In this document: piece by piece, positions 7,646 through 13,931 of the stretch
How the letters are laid out: every line of letters starts with the position of its first letter
How positions within the stretch are numbered: position 1 is the first letter of the stretch
Notes under the pieces: model-generated
The model's input: the letters and a program-made list of their open reading frames with translations, nothing else
Told to the model about the DNA's origin: nothing
The model's database searches: none
Made by a program: the position numbers and the translations under genes
Assembly (NCBI RefSeq): GCF_934277605.1
Contig: NZ_CAKQVD010000039.1
Coordinates: forward strand, 1-17,192
Origin: an uncultured Anaerotignum sp.
GTDB taxonomy: Bacteria; Bacillota; Clostridia; Lachnospirales; Anaerotignaceae
Reading direction: 5' to 3'
Length of the DNA stretch: 17,192 bases

Positions 7646-8539
7646 TTACGCCTTATGGTGCAGATAAATCCCTGCAACCTTGTTTTCGTATACATCCGCC
7701 AGACCGTATGCTCTGTAGAAGAACAGCCAGCCGTCACTATCCTGATTTGCATCAGGAGAGATAACCTTATTGACCGTATGCTTGGGATACTGCAACAGTG
7801 CAGGCTTGTGAATGACCATGAAGTTGATTTCCTTGCCTGTAGTTGCCTTCACAAAGCCGCCGACCTTCTCATTCGCACCGCTTGCGCCGCTGTTGTCCGT
7901 CTTGCCGTCATACAGGTCAATGGCAGTATAGAAACGGCTCTGTGGTACCTTCTGCACAACTGCAAAGGAATTGAGCACCTCTTTGGATTTTGTGGTATCG
8001 ACCGCATAAATCATGTTGTGGAGGGTGGGTGTGATAAACAAATGTCTGTTTTCCTGTGGTACCTCATCCTCATCCATTTTGTTCTGTGCCGCCACCAGAG
8101 CCGCCAGAACCGCCGCACCATCCGCCAGTGTGCCTGCGGTTGCCTTGGAAATGCCCGTTGTGCCTGCGTAGGTCGCAAAGCGGAAGGCATCCATTTCGGG
8201 AACAACCTTCGTGCGGATGAATTCCGCCGCCAGCTTCCCAAATGCAAGCCCTGCGGTTTCCTCGTTGTCCATGGCATCGACCGTAAATTTTCTGCCACGG
8301 TCATAATTGAATTTGACGGTTTCATTCGTCAGTGTCACATCCCCATGTACATAGCCGCCGTTGCGGTCATAATCCGCCAGACCGTCCATGCTGATTTTGG
8401 GAATCACGATTTCGTTTGTGTTTGCGCCCATCTGCACCAGTGTCATATCGCCATCCAGCGCAGAGGTAACGGACGCGTTCTGATAGACCTCGTCCAGCAG
8501 GTCAATGTATTTTTTGAATAAAGTAATGCTGTTCGCCAT
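7646..8539 (-). CDS. major capsid protein
   Basis: 297 residues. It follows the scaffold gene and begins MANSITLFKKYIDLLDEVYQ with AAAGGAGAACGAAAC upstream. Features include the DGDMTLVQMGANTNEIVIPK segment, the SMDGLADYDRNGGYVHGD segment, and the KFNYDRGRKFTVDAMDNEET segment, which are hallmarks of the capsid family seen with GP20-type scaffolds in clostridial phages. The end reads SDGWLFFYRAYGLADVY followed by a beta strand. It should adopt the HK97 fold and assemble around the scaffold; no N-terminal delta domain or protease gene is seen, consistent with a scaffold-dependent, protease-free head. The operator-like leader AAAGGAGAACGAA is shared with the scaffold gene, which suggests matched translation. 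Confidence 0.9.
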   Translation of the reverse strand: MANSITLFKKYIDLLDEVYQNASVTSALDGDMTLVQMGANTNEIVIPKISMDGLADYDRNGGYVHGDVTLTNETVKFNYDRGRKFTVDAMDNEETAGLAFGKLAAEFIRTKVVPEMDAFRFATYAGTTGISKATAGTLADGAAVLAALVAAQNKMDEDEVPQENRHLFITPTLHNMIYAVDTTKSKEVLNSFAVVQKVPQSRFYTAIDLYDGKTDNSGASGANEKVGGFVKATTGKEINFMVIHKPALLQYPKHTVNKVISPDANQDSDGWLFFYRAYGLADVYENKVAGIYLHHKA

Positions 8540-8563
8540 GTTTCGTTCTCCTTTCGATTTTCC

Positions 8564-9142
8564 TTAGTCCTTCTTGGGGGATAAGCCCATTGCCGCTCTG
8601 ACTGCCGCATCGTCCACCTCGCCGCCTGCAAAGCCTGTCCCTCTGGAGAAGGCAGGCACTCTTGCAGGGTCTTTTGCGAAATATTCCTTGTCCTGCGTCA
8701 AAGCCGCCAGAATATCCTTGTCCCCCTTGCCCTTGTTTGCTTCATCCTGCAGGGCGGTCTTAAATTCGGCGTAGACTGCCTTTTCCGTCAGTGCATCCCG
8801 CCATTTCTGCTCCCCGACCACCGTCTTAAAGCGGTTGGCATACTCGGCTTCTTCCGCTTCTTCCTTGGCTTTCTTCTCCGCCTCGGCTTTCTCGTCCGCA
8901 ATCCGCTGTTCCAGATCCTCGAATTTCTTTTTGAAATCCTCGTTGCCTTCTGCGGATTTCTTCATGTCTGCAATGGTGGTTTCGTATTCCCTGAGGGTGC
9001 CGTTGGCTTTCTCCAAGTCCGCCTTCACTGCTTCAAGCTCCCCCTTTGCCTTACCGATATCCGCTGTGTTGATGTCCAGTAAGCCCTTCAGCTGCTCCTC
9101 TGTGGCATCGGGGAAAATTTTCTTAATGTCCTCTCTTTTCAT
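8564..9142 (-). CDS. capsid scaffold protein (phage GP20 family)
   Basis: 192 residues, nearly all helix. It opens MKREDIKKIFPDATEEQLKG, has the ellipsis typical of GP20 (LLDINTADIGKAKGELEAVK and ETTIADMKKSAEGNEDFKKK), then a highly charged coiled coil (EQRIADEKAEAEKKAKEEAE). The C-terminal part carries an FAKDPARVPAFSRGTGFAGG segment and ends with a basic LSPKKD tail, the likely capsid-binding end. It directs correct procapsid assembly and then leaves. The start is fixed by AAAGGAGAACGAAG. It is the first gene after an intrinsic terminator at 9221-9254, so its level may be set separately from the minor capsid genes. Confidence 0.87.
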   Translation of the reverse strand: MKREDIKKIFPDATEEQLKGLLDINTADIGKAKGELEAVKADLEKANGTLREYETTIADMKKSAEGNEDFKKKFEDLEQRIADEKAEAEKKAKEEAEEAEYANRFKTVVGEQKWRDALTEKAVYAEFKTALQDEANKGKGDKDILAALTQDKEYFAKDPARVPAFSRGTGFAGGEVDDAAVRAAMGLSPKKD

Positions 9143-9220
9143 TCTTCGTTCTCCTTTCAGCTTTCAGTTTGTTTTCACGGTTCTTTCCGCACGCCTTGAT
9201 AGTTTTTCGCCATTCCGGGC

Positions 9221-9254
9221 AATAAAAAACCACCTTCCTTTCGGTTGGTGGTTT
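9221..9254 (-). terminator. intrinsic terminator inside the head operon
   Basis: On the minus strand AAACCACC and GGTGGTTT form an 8-bp stem, with an inner CC-GAAA-GG element in the loop, followed by TTTTTTATT. The 3' arm ends in the T-run and the 5' arm overlaps the stop codon of the 60-aa gene. It lies between the minor capsid module and the scaffold gene, so some transcripts should end here unless read-through or antitermination occurs. Confidence 0.75.
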
Positions 9255-9436
9255 CAGTCTAATATTTCTATTTTCTCAATTTCGGGTGCATATAGTTCAA
9301 TACTGTCGATTGTAATGCTTTCCGGCTCCGGCTCATTATCCAGTGAAGATGTATAGTCATACGCCATACCCTCAAAAACTGCTCCATCAAGCATCGTAAT
9401 ACGAACTTTTTTCCCTTCTGCCTCATACAATTTCAT
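9254..9436 (-). CDS. 60-aa acidic protein overlapping the minor capsid/toxin gene
   Basis: 60 residues beginning MKLYEAEGKKVRITMLDGAV and ending IELYAPEIEKIEILD. It is strongly acidic and predicted to be a small beta barrel: a GKKVRITMLDGAVFEGMAYD strand-turn-strand pattern like an SH3/Sm-like fold, then a DNEPEPES acidic loop. Proteins of this kind commonly follow the minor capsid gene in Firmicute phages. The ATG overlaps the end of the minor capsid gene (ATGA, 9433-9436) and has AAAGGAGAGAATGC upstream. Because the minor capsid protein ends in a toxin-like domain, a tightly coupled acidic partner is the expected place for an immunity protein, but it could also be a small head or RNA-binding protein. 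This is inference only. Confidence 0.72.
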   Translation of the reverse strand: MKLYEAEGKKVRITMLDGAVFEGMAYDYTSSLDNEPEPESITIDSIELYAPEIEKIEILD

Positions 9437-11001
9437 TGCATTCTCTCCTTTGCCGGAACAATGTGCGTTCCTTTTTTCCCATAATGGATTGCAAATCTTT
9501 TTGTCGATACACCATCCTTTGTTTTCGGGTCAATCACTACGCCGATTTCATGGTCTGCCACAACAAATTCTTTATTTGTCCATTCGCCTTTTGCGCTCAG
9601 TTTTATTTCTCCGGTACCGGAATAACGATTTACAAGTTCCTGCGCATCTTCAATGCTGCCAAAAATATAACTCCGTCCCTCAATATAGCCTTTTGACGAA
9701 GGAATATGCTTATTCTGTGCGCCTTTATTGATTGTTTTTATAGTTTCCTCAGAACGTATCAGCTCTTGGATTTCCTTTATCTTTTCGTTGTTTTCCGCCT
9801 CTTTCTTCAAGGTTTCCTGCTTTTTATTATACGCCTTCTGTTGTGCTATCTCAAGCATTTTTACTCTTTCTGCCTCTTTTGGCGTACTGCCTTTCCCCAC
9901 AGCAACCCTCATCCCATCCGCCTTCAATCCCGTCTGCTCCAGAAAATCCTTCTGCCTTCTGTTCCATTCCGTTATCTTGGCGGATGCCTCACTGCTGTCC
10001 AGTCCTGCGGCCTGCATGGCGTTCCTTTCCCGTTTCCACCTACGGATACCGCGCTCAATCCTCCGCTGCTCCTGCAACGCTTCGTATTCGGTCATTTTTA
10101 CGCCGTTATACTCGTAGTCCTTCGCCTGATATTCCTTCAGCAGTGCCTTATCATAGGTGCGGCTCATCCCCTCGAACCATGGGCGAAAGCTATGTGAGCA
10201 GTTCCATCCGCCCAGTCCTGCGCCCGTCCCATAGCCTGTGGTTTTCACAAAATCGGGATACTTCCTGCTTTTTCCGCTCCTGCTGTAAATGCCGCCCTGC
10301 CACTGTGCATGGGAAGGTCTTGCCCCTGCGTGCGCGGAAACCTCCACAAGGTCTGCACCCATTTCGTCCGCTCTGGCATCCTGCAAGCGAAGTGCCGTCT
10401 GGTTCACGCCTGTTACCACCGCCCGTCTGACCGCCACCTCTATGGTATCCGTCCGCCCTGTCGGGTATCGGATTGCCCCCACGCCCTCAGCGGAAAGCTG
10501 CTTGATGGTGCTTCGGATGGCTGTGTTGTAGTCCATGCCGCCCAGCGTAATCTGCATATAGGCACGGTCAAGTGCCTGTGCAAATTGGTGTGCGGCGGTG
10601 TGTGCCGTTGTCAACGTCAGATTACGAAATGTACCCGCTGTTTTCTTATATCCTGCCTGCAATATCTTCTGCAAGTCCTCAGATGCCGAAACAGGCGGCG
10701 GATGGAGCCCCTGTCTGCGATAAACCGCATCATCGGATTTGAGTGCCGCCCCTCCTGCCTCCTGCATCAGCTGCCGCAGCTCCCTGTCGGTTCTGCCTGT
10801 CAGCGTTTTCAGCCTTGCCAGAATCTCCTCACGCACCATCCCTGCCTCCTCAAGCATTTTCGCCTGATGCTCCACCGCAGGAATCCAATATCCATAGTGA
10901 GCTATTCTTACAGCCATATTTTCTAATATATCCATTTCAGCTTGTGCGTACAGCTTTATCATGCCATCCGGCACACGCTGTAAATATTCGGGTTTCAGCA
11001 T
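9433..11001 (-). CDS. minor capsid protein (Phage_min_cap2/MuF-like) with C-terminal toxin-50-like domain
   Basis: 522 residues. The N-terminal ~320 residues match minor capsid protein 2: opening LKPEYLQRVPDGMIKLYAQ, an EVSAHAGARPSHAQWQGG motif, a TGYGTGAGLGGWNCSHSFRP motif resembling the NCRH metal site of MuF-type head proteins, and a charged linker. Such proteins sit at the portal vertex and can be ejected with DNA. Residues about 425-520 differ in style: QNKHIPSSKGYIEGRSYI, then EDAQELVNRYSGTGEIKL, then RFAIHYGKKGTHIVPAK. This set, especially the final HY.KKGTHIVP, resembles bacterial toxin 50 (Ntox50), a predicted RNase-type domain of polymorphic toxins that is also found on phage head proteins. 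The coding DNA for this tail is visibly AT-richer than the N-terminal part. Ejected effector and host-defence roles are inference. It starts six bases after portal 2. Confidence 0.83.
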   Translation of the reverse strand: MLKPEYLQRVPDGMIKLYAQAEMDILENMAVRIAHYGYWIPAVEHQAKMLEEAGMVREEILARLKTLTGRTDRELRQLMQEAGGAALKSDDAVYRRQGLHPPPVSASEDLQKILQAGYKKTAGTFRNLTLTTAHTAAHQFAQALDRAYMQITLGGMDYNTAIRSTIKQLSAEGVGAIRYPTGRTDTIEVAVRRAVVTGVNQTALRLQDARADEMGADLVEVSAHAGARPSHAQWQGGIYSRSGKSRKYPDFVKTTGYGTGAGLGGWNCSHSFRPWFEGMSRTYDKALLKEYQAKDYEYNGVKMTEYEALQEQRRIERGIRRWKRERNAMQAAGLDSSEASAKITEWNRRQKDFLEQTGLKADGMRVAVGKGSTPKEAERVKMLEIAQQKAYNKKQETLKKEAENNEKIKEIQELIRSEETIKTINKGAQNKHIPSSKGYIEGRSYIFGSIEDAQELVNRYSGTGEIKLSAKGEWTNKEFVVADHEIGVVIDPKTKDGVSTKRFAIHYGKKGTHIVPAKERMQ

Positions 11002-11007
11002 CCCTCA

Positions 11008-12402
11008 TCACTCCCCAAACTCAAGCGTATCCTGCACAGGAATGTAGTCCTTTGCCTCCTCCTCGGAAATGCCGAAATACCACGCCAACAGCTTTTCGGG
11101 CTTGAGGATATTTGCATCCACCATAGCCTTCATCTGTGCGTATTCTGCGCCTGTATCCGTCAGCACACCGTCCCCCCAGTTGAATGTAACCTCGTATTTC
11201 CCATCGGGCGCAAGCTGATACAGGCTTGTGTAGTAGTCCATCACCCAGACCAGATGCTCCAAGGCTGTCTGTAAGGACTTCTGGATATTGCAGACCGCCG
11301 CATAGCTGCGCTGCTTGCTCATGCGGATTTCCTCCGCTGTTTTTTCCTGATTCTGTGGGTCGGATAAGGTGCCATAGGACAGATTGCAGTTAAACTCAAT
11401 CCGCCGCAAAAGCTGATTCAAGCCATTGAACAAGGAAACGTCCCGAATTGCAGGGCTGAATACCTCGTATAAATCCCCGGTTGTCCCCTTTTCCAGATTC
11501 AGAGAACGGAACAATCTCTGCTTGCCCACAGGCAGCCTTTTCCCATCCGCCTGCAACGCCCCGACAGAGGCATCCACTGCCAGCTCCGAGCCTTCAAATT
11601 CCCATAGGATACGGCTGTATTGCCTGTCCGCCTGCTCCATCAGCCCCGCCGCTCTCGCACAGACCGATACACCCAGAGGGGATTCCGCATCAATGTGGTT
11701 CGCAAAGGGCATCTTGAAATATACAAAAAGAGGACGCTCCAAGGTGTCCCCGTTCTGATAGCCCAAGACAAAGCTTTCTTCCAAATCCGCCCATTCATCC
11801 ACGCTTGTCAGAGCCGCAGGCACACCCAATTCTCCTTCCTGATAGGAGATAAAGGCTTTATTCTGCACCGTATAGCCTGCATCCGTCAGCTGATGTCTTT
11901 CCAGTCTGGTATACCATGCACGCCCCTTTTTCACACGCTCCACAAACACCGCCCCTGTCACTTCTCCACGGCTGTTGTAGGCAGTCGGAATAAATCTGTC
12001 GGCATGCACAAAATCAATCGCTATTTTTCCGCCATCCATGTAGGGCTTGAATACCAAGCCGCCCAATGCCACCGCAAATTCTGTCTGCTCTCTCAGTCTG
12101 GAAAGCACAAAATCATAGCCTTCCTGCAAAAACGCCGCCCGTCTGCCATTGCCGCTGATTTCGCTGTGAAATTCCACAGTAACCAGTCTTGCAATCTCCG
12201 ATGCAACCGCAGCGGCTAACCCAAGCGTTTCTGTGTTCTTATCTAACCAGGGCGGCTCATTGCAGAACATCTTCTGCCAAAGCGTGATGGCATCCTGCAT
12301 TCCGGAGCTGATTGCCACCTCCGCACCAAAAACAGCCTCCACCGTACCCCGTTTTACAAGCATTTTTATCATCCCCTTTATCCAAATCAGGAAATTTTTC
12401 AT
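11008..12402 (-). CDS. portal protein, copy 2 (SPP1 gp6-like)
   Basis: 464 residues, same length as copy 1 and alignable without a gap. The portal forms the dodecameric DNA gate at one capsid vertex and docks the terminase. It starts MKNFLIWIKGMIKMLVKRGT with GGGGAGG eleven bases upstream, and ends DTLEFGE six bases before the minor capsid start, the usual portal to minor-capsid junction. By eye about 15 of roughly 400 core residues differ from copy 1, but about 16 of the first 25 and 17 of the last 35 differ. No frameshift or stop is present, so it looks functional. Unlike copy 1 it is not coupled to terL; it lies after the HNH gene and may be read from the cassette promoter, the late promoter, or both. 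Mixed portal rings are possible. Confidence 0.88.
   Translation of the reverse strand: MKNFLIWIKGMIKMLVKRGTVEAVFGAEVAISSGMQDAITLWQKMFCNEPPWLDKNTETLGLAAAVASEIARLVTVEFHSEISGNGRRAAFLQEGYDFVLSRLREQTEFAVALGGLVFKPYMDGGKIAIDFVHADRFIPTAYNSRGEVTGAVFVERVKKGRAWYTRLERHQLTDAGYTVQNKAFISYQEGELGVPAALTSVDEWADLEESFVLGYQNGDTLERPLFVYFKMPFANHIDAESPLGVSVCARAAGLMEQADRQYSRILWEFEGSELAVDASVGALQADGKRLPVGKQRLFRSLNLEKGTTGDLYEVFSPAIRDVSLFNGLNQLLRRIEFNCNLSYGTLSDPQNQEKTAEEIRMSKQRSYAAVCNIQKSLQTALEHLVWVMDYYTSLYQLAPDGKYEVTFNWGDGVLTDTGAEYAQMKAMVDANILKPEKLLAWYFGISEEEAKDYIPVQDTLEFGE
11119..12327 (-). repeat. direct repeat, portal core copy 2
   Basis: About 1.2 kb that is nearly identical to 14041-15249 at a constant 2922-bp offset, with an uninterrupted identical stretch of 125 bp (11243-11367 versus 14165-14289). 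Similarity falls off sharply at both ends, inside the coding sequence, after GCATCC...CCGCACC on one side and near ACCATAGCCTTCATCTG on the other. Confidence 0.9.
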
Positions 12403-12438
12403 ACTCTCATATTCCTCCCCACGAAAAAGAGGTGCCTT

Positions 12439-13050
12439 TTAGCATCTCAAAGTTCGACCCCTTAATTTGTTCCCACAACTCCTACTACAGGTCTTTTGTT
12501 TTTTGAATTTATTTGTTTCAAATTCCTTGCCGCATATAATGCAAATTCTTTTTTCATTATCCAGCCCTTTACTTCTTCTCCATTTTGCTTTACAGGTATT
12601 TGAACAAAAACGACTCTTGACCTGTGTACTGTTAAAAGGTTTTCCGCATTGTTCACAAACAAATGAACGAGTTTGACAAAAACTTTCCCTTGTTTTTTGG
12701 TAATGTTCCTCGTGCCATTTTCTTCCTTCTTCACTGCTATGCCATTCTTTCGTCAAGGGTCTAATCCTATCTAAATTTTCTTTTGTTCTCTCCAAGTCAT
12801 TATTTACCGTCTCACTACAATGCAATGAACTGTGTTTGCCCTTCTGCATAATCTCAAGATTGGAAATACTATTGTTCGCCTTATTGCGGTCTTTGTGATG
12901 AATTTCATATCCCTTTGGAATTGTGCCGTTGTAAAACTCCCACACATATCTGTGCATCCGCTTTCGGATTGTAGAGTTCAAGTAATAACCTGTTCTTTCA
13001 TCTCTTGTAAATTTGATTCCGTTGAAAAATTGGTGTTTGGGATAATTCAT
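12439..13050 (-). CDS. HNH homing-type endonuclease with two C-terminal zinc ribbons
   Basis: 203 residues from the ATG that overlaps the upstream stop as ATGA. An AP2/NUMOD-like N-terminus (NGIKFTRDERTGYYLNST; RMHRYVWEFYNG) leads into the HNH core: IPKGYEIHHKDRNKANNSI, with the paired histidines at 51-52, asparagines at 60 and 64, then histidines at 73 and 77 as the third metal ligand region. Two Cys4 ribbons follow: CEQC...CSNTC (132, 135, 149, 153) and CIIC...CSRSC (170, 173, 188, 192), probably DNA-binding. All catalytic positions expected of a beta-beta-alpha-metal nuclease are present, so it should nick or cut DNA. It lies directly between two portal copies and the DNA is AT-rich compared with flanking genes. 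Free-standing HNH genes near terminase and portal genes are known to drive allelic spread (intronless homing); its target site here is unknown. Confidence 0.87.
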   Translation of the reverse strand: MNYPKHQFFNGIKFTRDERTGYYLNSTIRKRMHRYVWEFYNGTIPKGYEIHHKDRNKANNSISNLEIMQKGKHSSLHCSETVNNDLERTKENLDRIRPLTKEWHSSEEGRKWHEEHYQKTRESFCQTRSFVCEQCGKPFNSTQVKSRFCSNTCKAKWRRSKGLDNEKRICIICGKEFETNKFKKQKTCSRSCGNKLRGRTLRC

Positions 13051-13268
13051 GCTTTCACAGCCTTCTTCTTTTCCTGCGCCTTTGCCCATCTAACCCCTCT
13101 GATGAATCCGAGATTGAAAGCTGCAAATGTTCCTTCATATTTATGTGATTCGCTATAATCAATAAGTGCGCCTATTTCTTTTGCCGACATACAATATCCA
13201 TCTCGCTTGCCTATATATTCTTTTTCTGCTTTTTCGATTGTTTTCCACATTTTTTCAATATGCATCAT
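13047..13268 (-). CDS. 73-aa hypothetical phage protein of the cassette
   Basis: 73 residues starting MMHIEKMWKTIEKAEKEYIG, then DGYCMSAKEIGALIDYSESH, then GTFAAFNLGFIRGVRWAKAQ and a lysine-rich end. AAGGAGG seven bases upstream fixes the start at 13268; a longer in-frame reading to 13334 lacks this. A FxxGF..G.RWAKA pattern with a basic end occurs in small hypothetical proteins of Firmicute phages and conjugative elements. It is the middle gene of a three-gene operon and its stop overlaps the HNH start (ATGA). I do not know its function. Confidence 0.72.
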   Translation of the reverse strand: MMHIEKMWKTIEKAEKEYIGKRDGYCMSAKEIGALIDYSESHKYEGTFAAFNLGFIRGVRWAKAQEKKKAVKA

Positions 13269-13312
13269 ATAAAACCCTCCTTGATTTATAGCCCTACTGC
13301 TGTTATAATCAA

Positions 13313-13342
13313 GGTAACCAGTGGTAAGGCTCACTGGCTACC
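13313..13342. other. hairpin between cassette genes
   Basis: GGTAACCAGTG and CACTGGCTACC form an 11-bp stem with one mismatch around an 8-base loop. It lies about 45 bases upstream of the 73-aa gene start and after the plus-strand terminator-like hairpin. There is no T-run on either side, so it is more likely a mRNA stability or processing structure, or a weak protein site, than a terminator. Confidence 0.5.
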
Positions 13343-13353
13343 CTTTGTGGTTT

Positions 13354-13397
13354 GAAACAGGTTTGTGATTGGTCGTCGTTAACCTGTTTCTTTTTTT
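13354..13397 (+). terminator. plus-strand terminator-like hairpin within the cassette
   Basis: GAAACAGGTT and AACCTGTTTC form a perfect 10-bp stem with a 17-base loop, followed by TTTTTTT on the plus strand. It faces against the cassette operon, so it should stop antisense RNA entering from 12439-13350. On the minus strand it is a hairpin preceded by A-residues and may act as the 3' end or a stability element for the 40-aa gene message. The T-run overlaps the stop codon of that gene. Confidence 0.65.
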
Positions 13398-13518
13398 ATG
13401 CCTTTACCTTGCTGTCTCTGACGATTTTAGCGGCGGTTTCGGCATTTTCTGCTGTTGCTTCAATCAGCTTTGCGATATTCTCTAAGTACTGATTCAACTC
13501 TGCTGTTGTCATTTCCAT
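13396..13518 (-). CDS. 40-aa small protein, first gene of the cassette operon
   Basis: 40 residues starting MEMTTAELNQYLENIAKLIE and ending AAKIVRDSKVKA; one helix with acid/hydrophobic spacing is expected. GAGGAAA and a further upstream AAGGA precede it; a second ATG two codons later (MTTAELNQ, 13512) has better spacing and may be the true start, giving 38 residues. Similar 'MTTAELN.YL' short proteins occur next to RHH regulators in Firmicute mobile elements, so it may be a co-regulator or antitoxin-like partner, but I do not assign a function. It lies downstream of the operator-controlled promoter at 13565-13593. Confidence 0.6.
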   Translation of the reverse strand: MEMTTAELNQYLENIAKLIEATAENAETAAKIVRDSKVKA

Positions 13519-13564
13519 TTTCCTCACTTCCTTCTGTAAGAGTTTTTCTCTGCCTTACAATGAT

Positions 13565-13593
13565 AGTATATCACGGTTAACAGTGTATTTCAA
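13565..13593 (-). promoter_or_regulatory. promoter of the cassette operon, overlapped by an operator
   Basis: On the minus strand TTGAAA (13588-13593) and TATACT (13565-13570) are spaced by exactly 17 bp. The operator repeat at 13576-13590 lies in the spacer and touches the -35. The expected transcript reads the 40-aa, 73-aa and HNH genes and perhaps portal 2. Confidence 0.65.
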
Positions 13594-13647
13594 TCAGCAT
13601 AATAACCAAAGTTAACAGTGTATTTTCGTATATTTTACACTGTTAAC
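13576..13647. promoter_or_regulatory. three GTTAACAGTGTA operator repeats in the divergent promoter region
   Basis: GTTAACAGTGTATTT occurs identically at 13576-13590 and 13611-13625, and its inverse TACACTGTTAAC at 13636-13647. The first lies in the minus promoter spacer, the third covers the plus promoter -35. Repeats of this kind between divergent genes, next to a ribbon-helix-helix protein, are the expected binding sites for that protein. Binding is inferred, not shown. Confidence 0.75.
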
Positions 13648-13669
13648 CAACTATTGTTTATGGTATAAT
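13641..13669 (+). promoter_or_regulatory. promoter of the ribbon-helix-helix gene
   Basis: TATAAT (13664-13669) is a perfect -10 preceded by TG with one base between (extended -10), with a weak -35 TGTTAA at 13641-13646 and a 17-bp spacer. The -35 lies inside the inverted operator copy, so autorepression is likely. Transcription should start near 13676. Confidence 0.7.
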
Positions 13670-13685
13670 AGATTTATGAAAGAAG

Positions 13686-13910
13686 GTGATTTACACGGAT
13701 ACTCCTAAAACCTCCAAGGCAAAACGAGCTGCGAATGACCGTTGGGATAAAGAGAATATGATTACTCTCGGCTGTAAAATAAAACGAGAAGACGCCACTA
13801 TATTCAAAGAATATGCTCAAACACAAGACAAAACTGCAAATACATTGCTAAAAGAATTTGTCTATAAATGCATCAAAGAATATCAAGAAAAGAATGAGCC
13901 GAAAGACTGA
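13686..13910 (+). CDS. ribbon-helix-helix (Arc/MetJ-type) transcription regulator
   Basis: 74 residues if read from GTG 13686. A basic linker (SKAKRAANDRWDKENM, residues 10-25) precedes a short beta strand (MITLGCKIK, 25-33) and two helices (REDATIFKEYAQ, then KTANTLLKEFVYKCIKEYQE), the size and layout of a ribbon-helix-helix dimer that binds DNA through the strand. It is the only plus-strand protein gene in the window and faces the three operator repeats, so it is likely the repressor of both divergent promoters. The start is uncertain: GTG lies too close to AAGG, while ACG at 13695-13697 sits eight bases after AAGG, and the sequence after it (GAT ACT CCT) reads like a normal protein start. 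A native ATG may have mutated to ACG. Its stop lies in the terminator stem. Confidence 0.82.
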   Translation: MIYTDTPKTSKAKRAANDRWDKENMITLGCKIKREDATIFKEYAQTQDKTANTLLKEFVYKCIKEYQEKNEPKD

Positions 13911-13931
13911 CCGCTTGGTTGGTCTTTTTTT
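13905..13931 (+). terminator. terminator of the ribbon-helix-helix gene, convergent with portal 1
   Basis: GACTGACC and GGTTGGTC form an 8-bp stem (two G-U pairs) with a GCTT loop, followed by seven T residues. Portal 1's stop codon starts in this T-run from the other strand, so the two convergent genes end in the same 30 bases. On the minus strand the hairpin is followed only by TTTC, so late transcription could pass through. Confidence 0.8.

Noticed and set aside
12462..12734. 90-aa frame on the minus strand with a lysine-rich start
   Set aside because: Alternative frame within the HNH gene; the HNH frame has the motifs and the coupled start.
13576..13647. CRISPR array or plasmid iterons
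   Set aside because: Only three short copies, uneven spacing and one inverted; they overlay promoter elements and fit operators better.
12439..13931. Group I or II intron inside the portal gene
   Set aside because: Each portal copy is complete and no split exon or intron core is seen; the cassette lies between whole genes.
12439..13931. Insertion sequence or transposon
   Set aside because: No transposase, terminal inverted repeats or short target duplications; the flanking repeats are the portal genes themselves.
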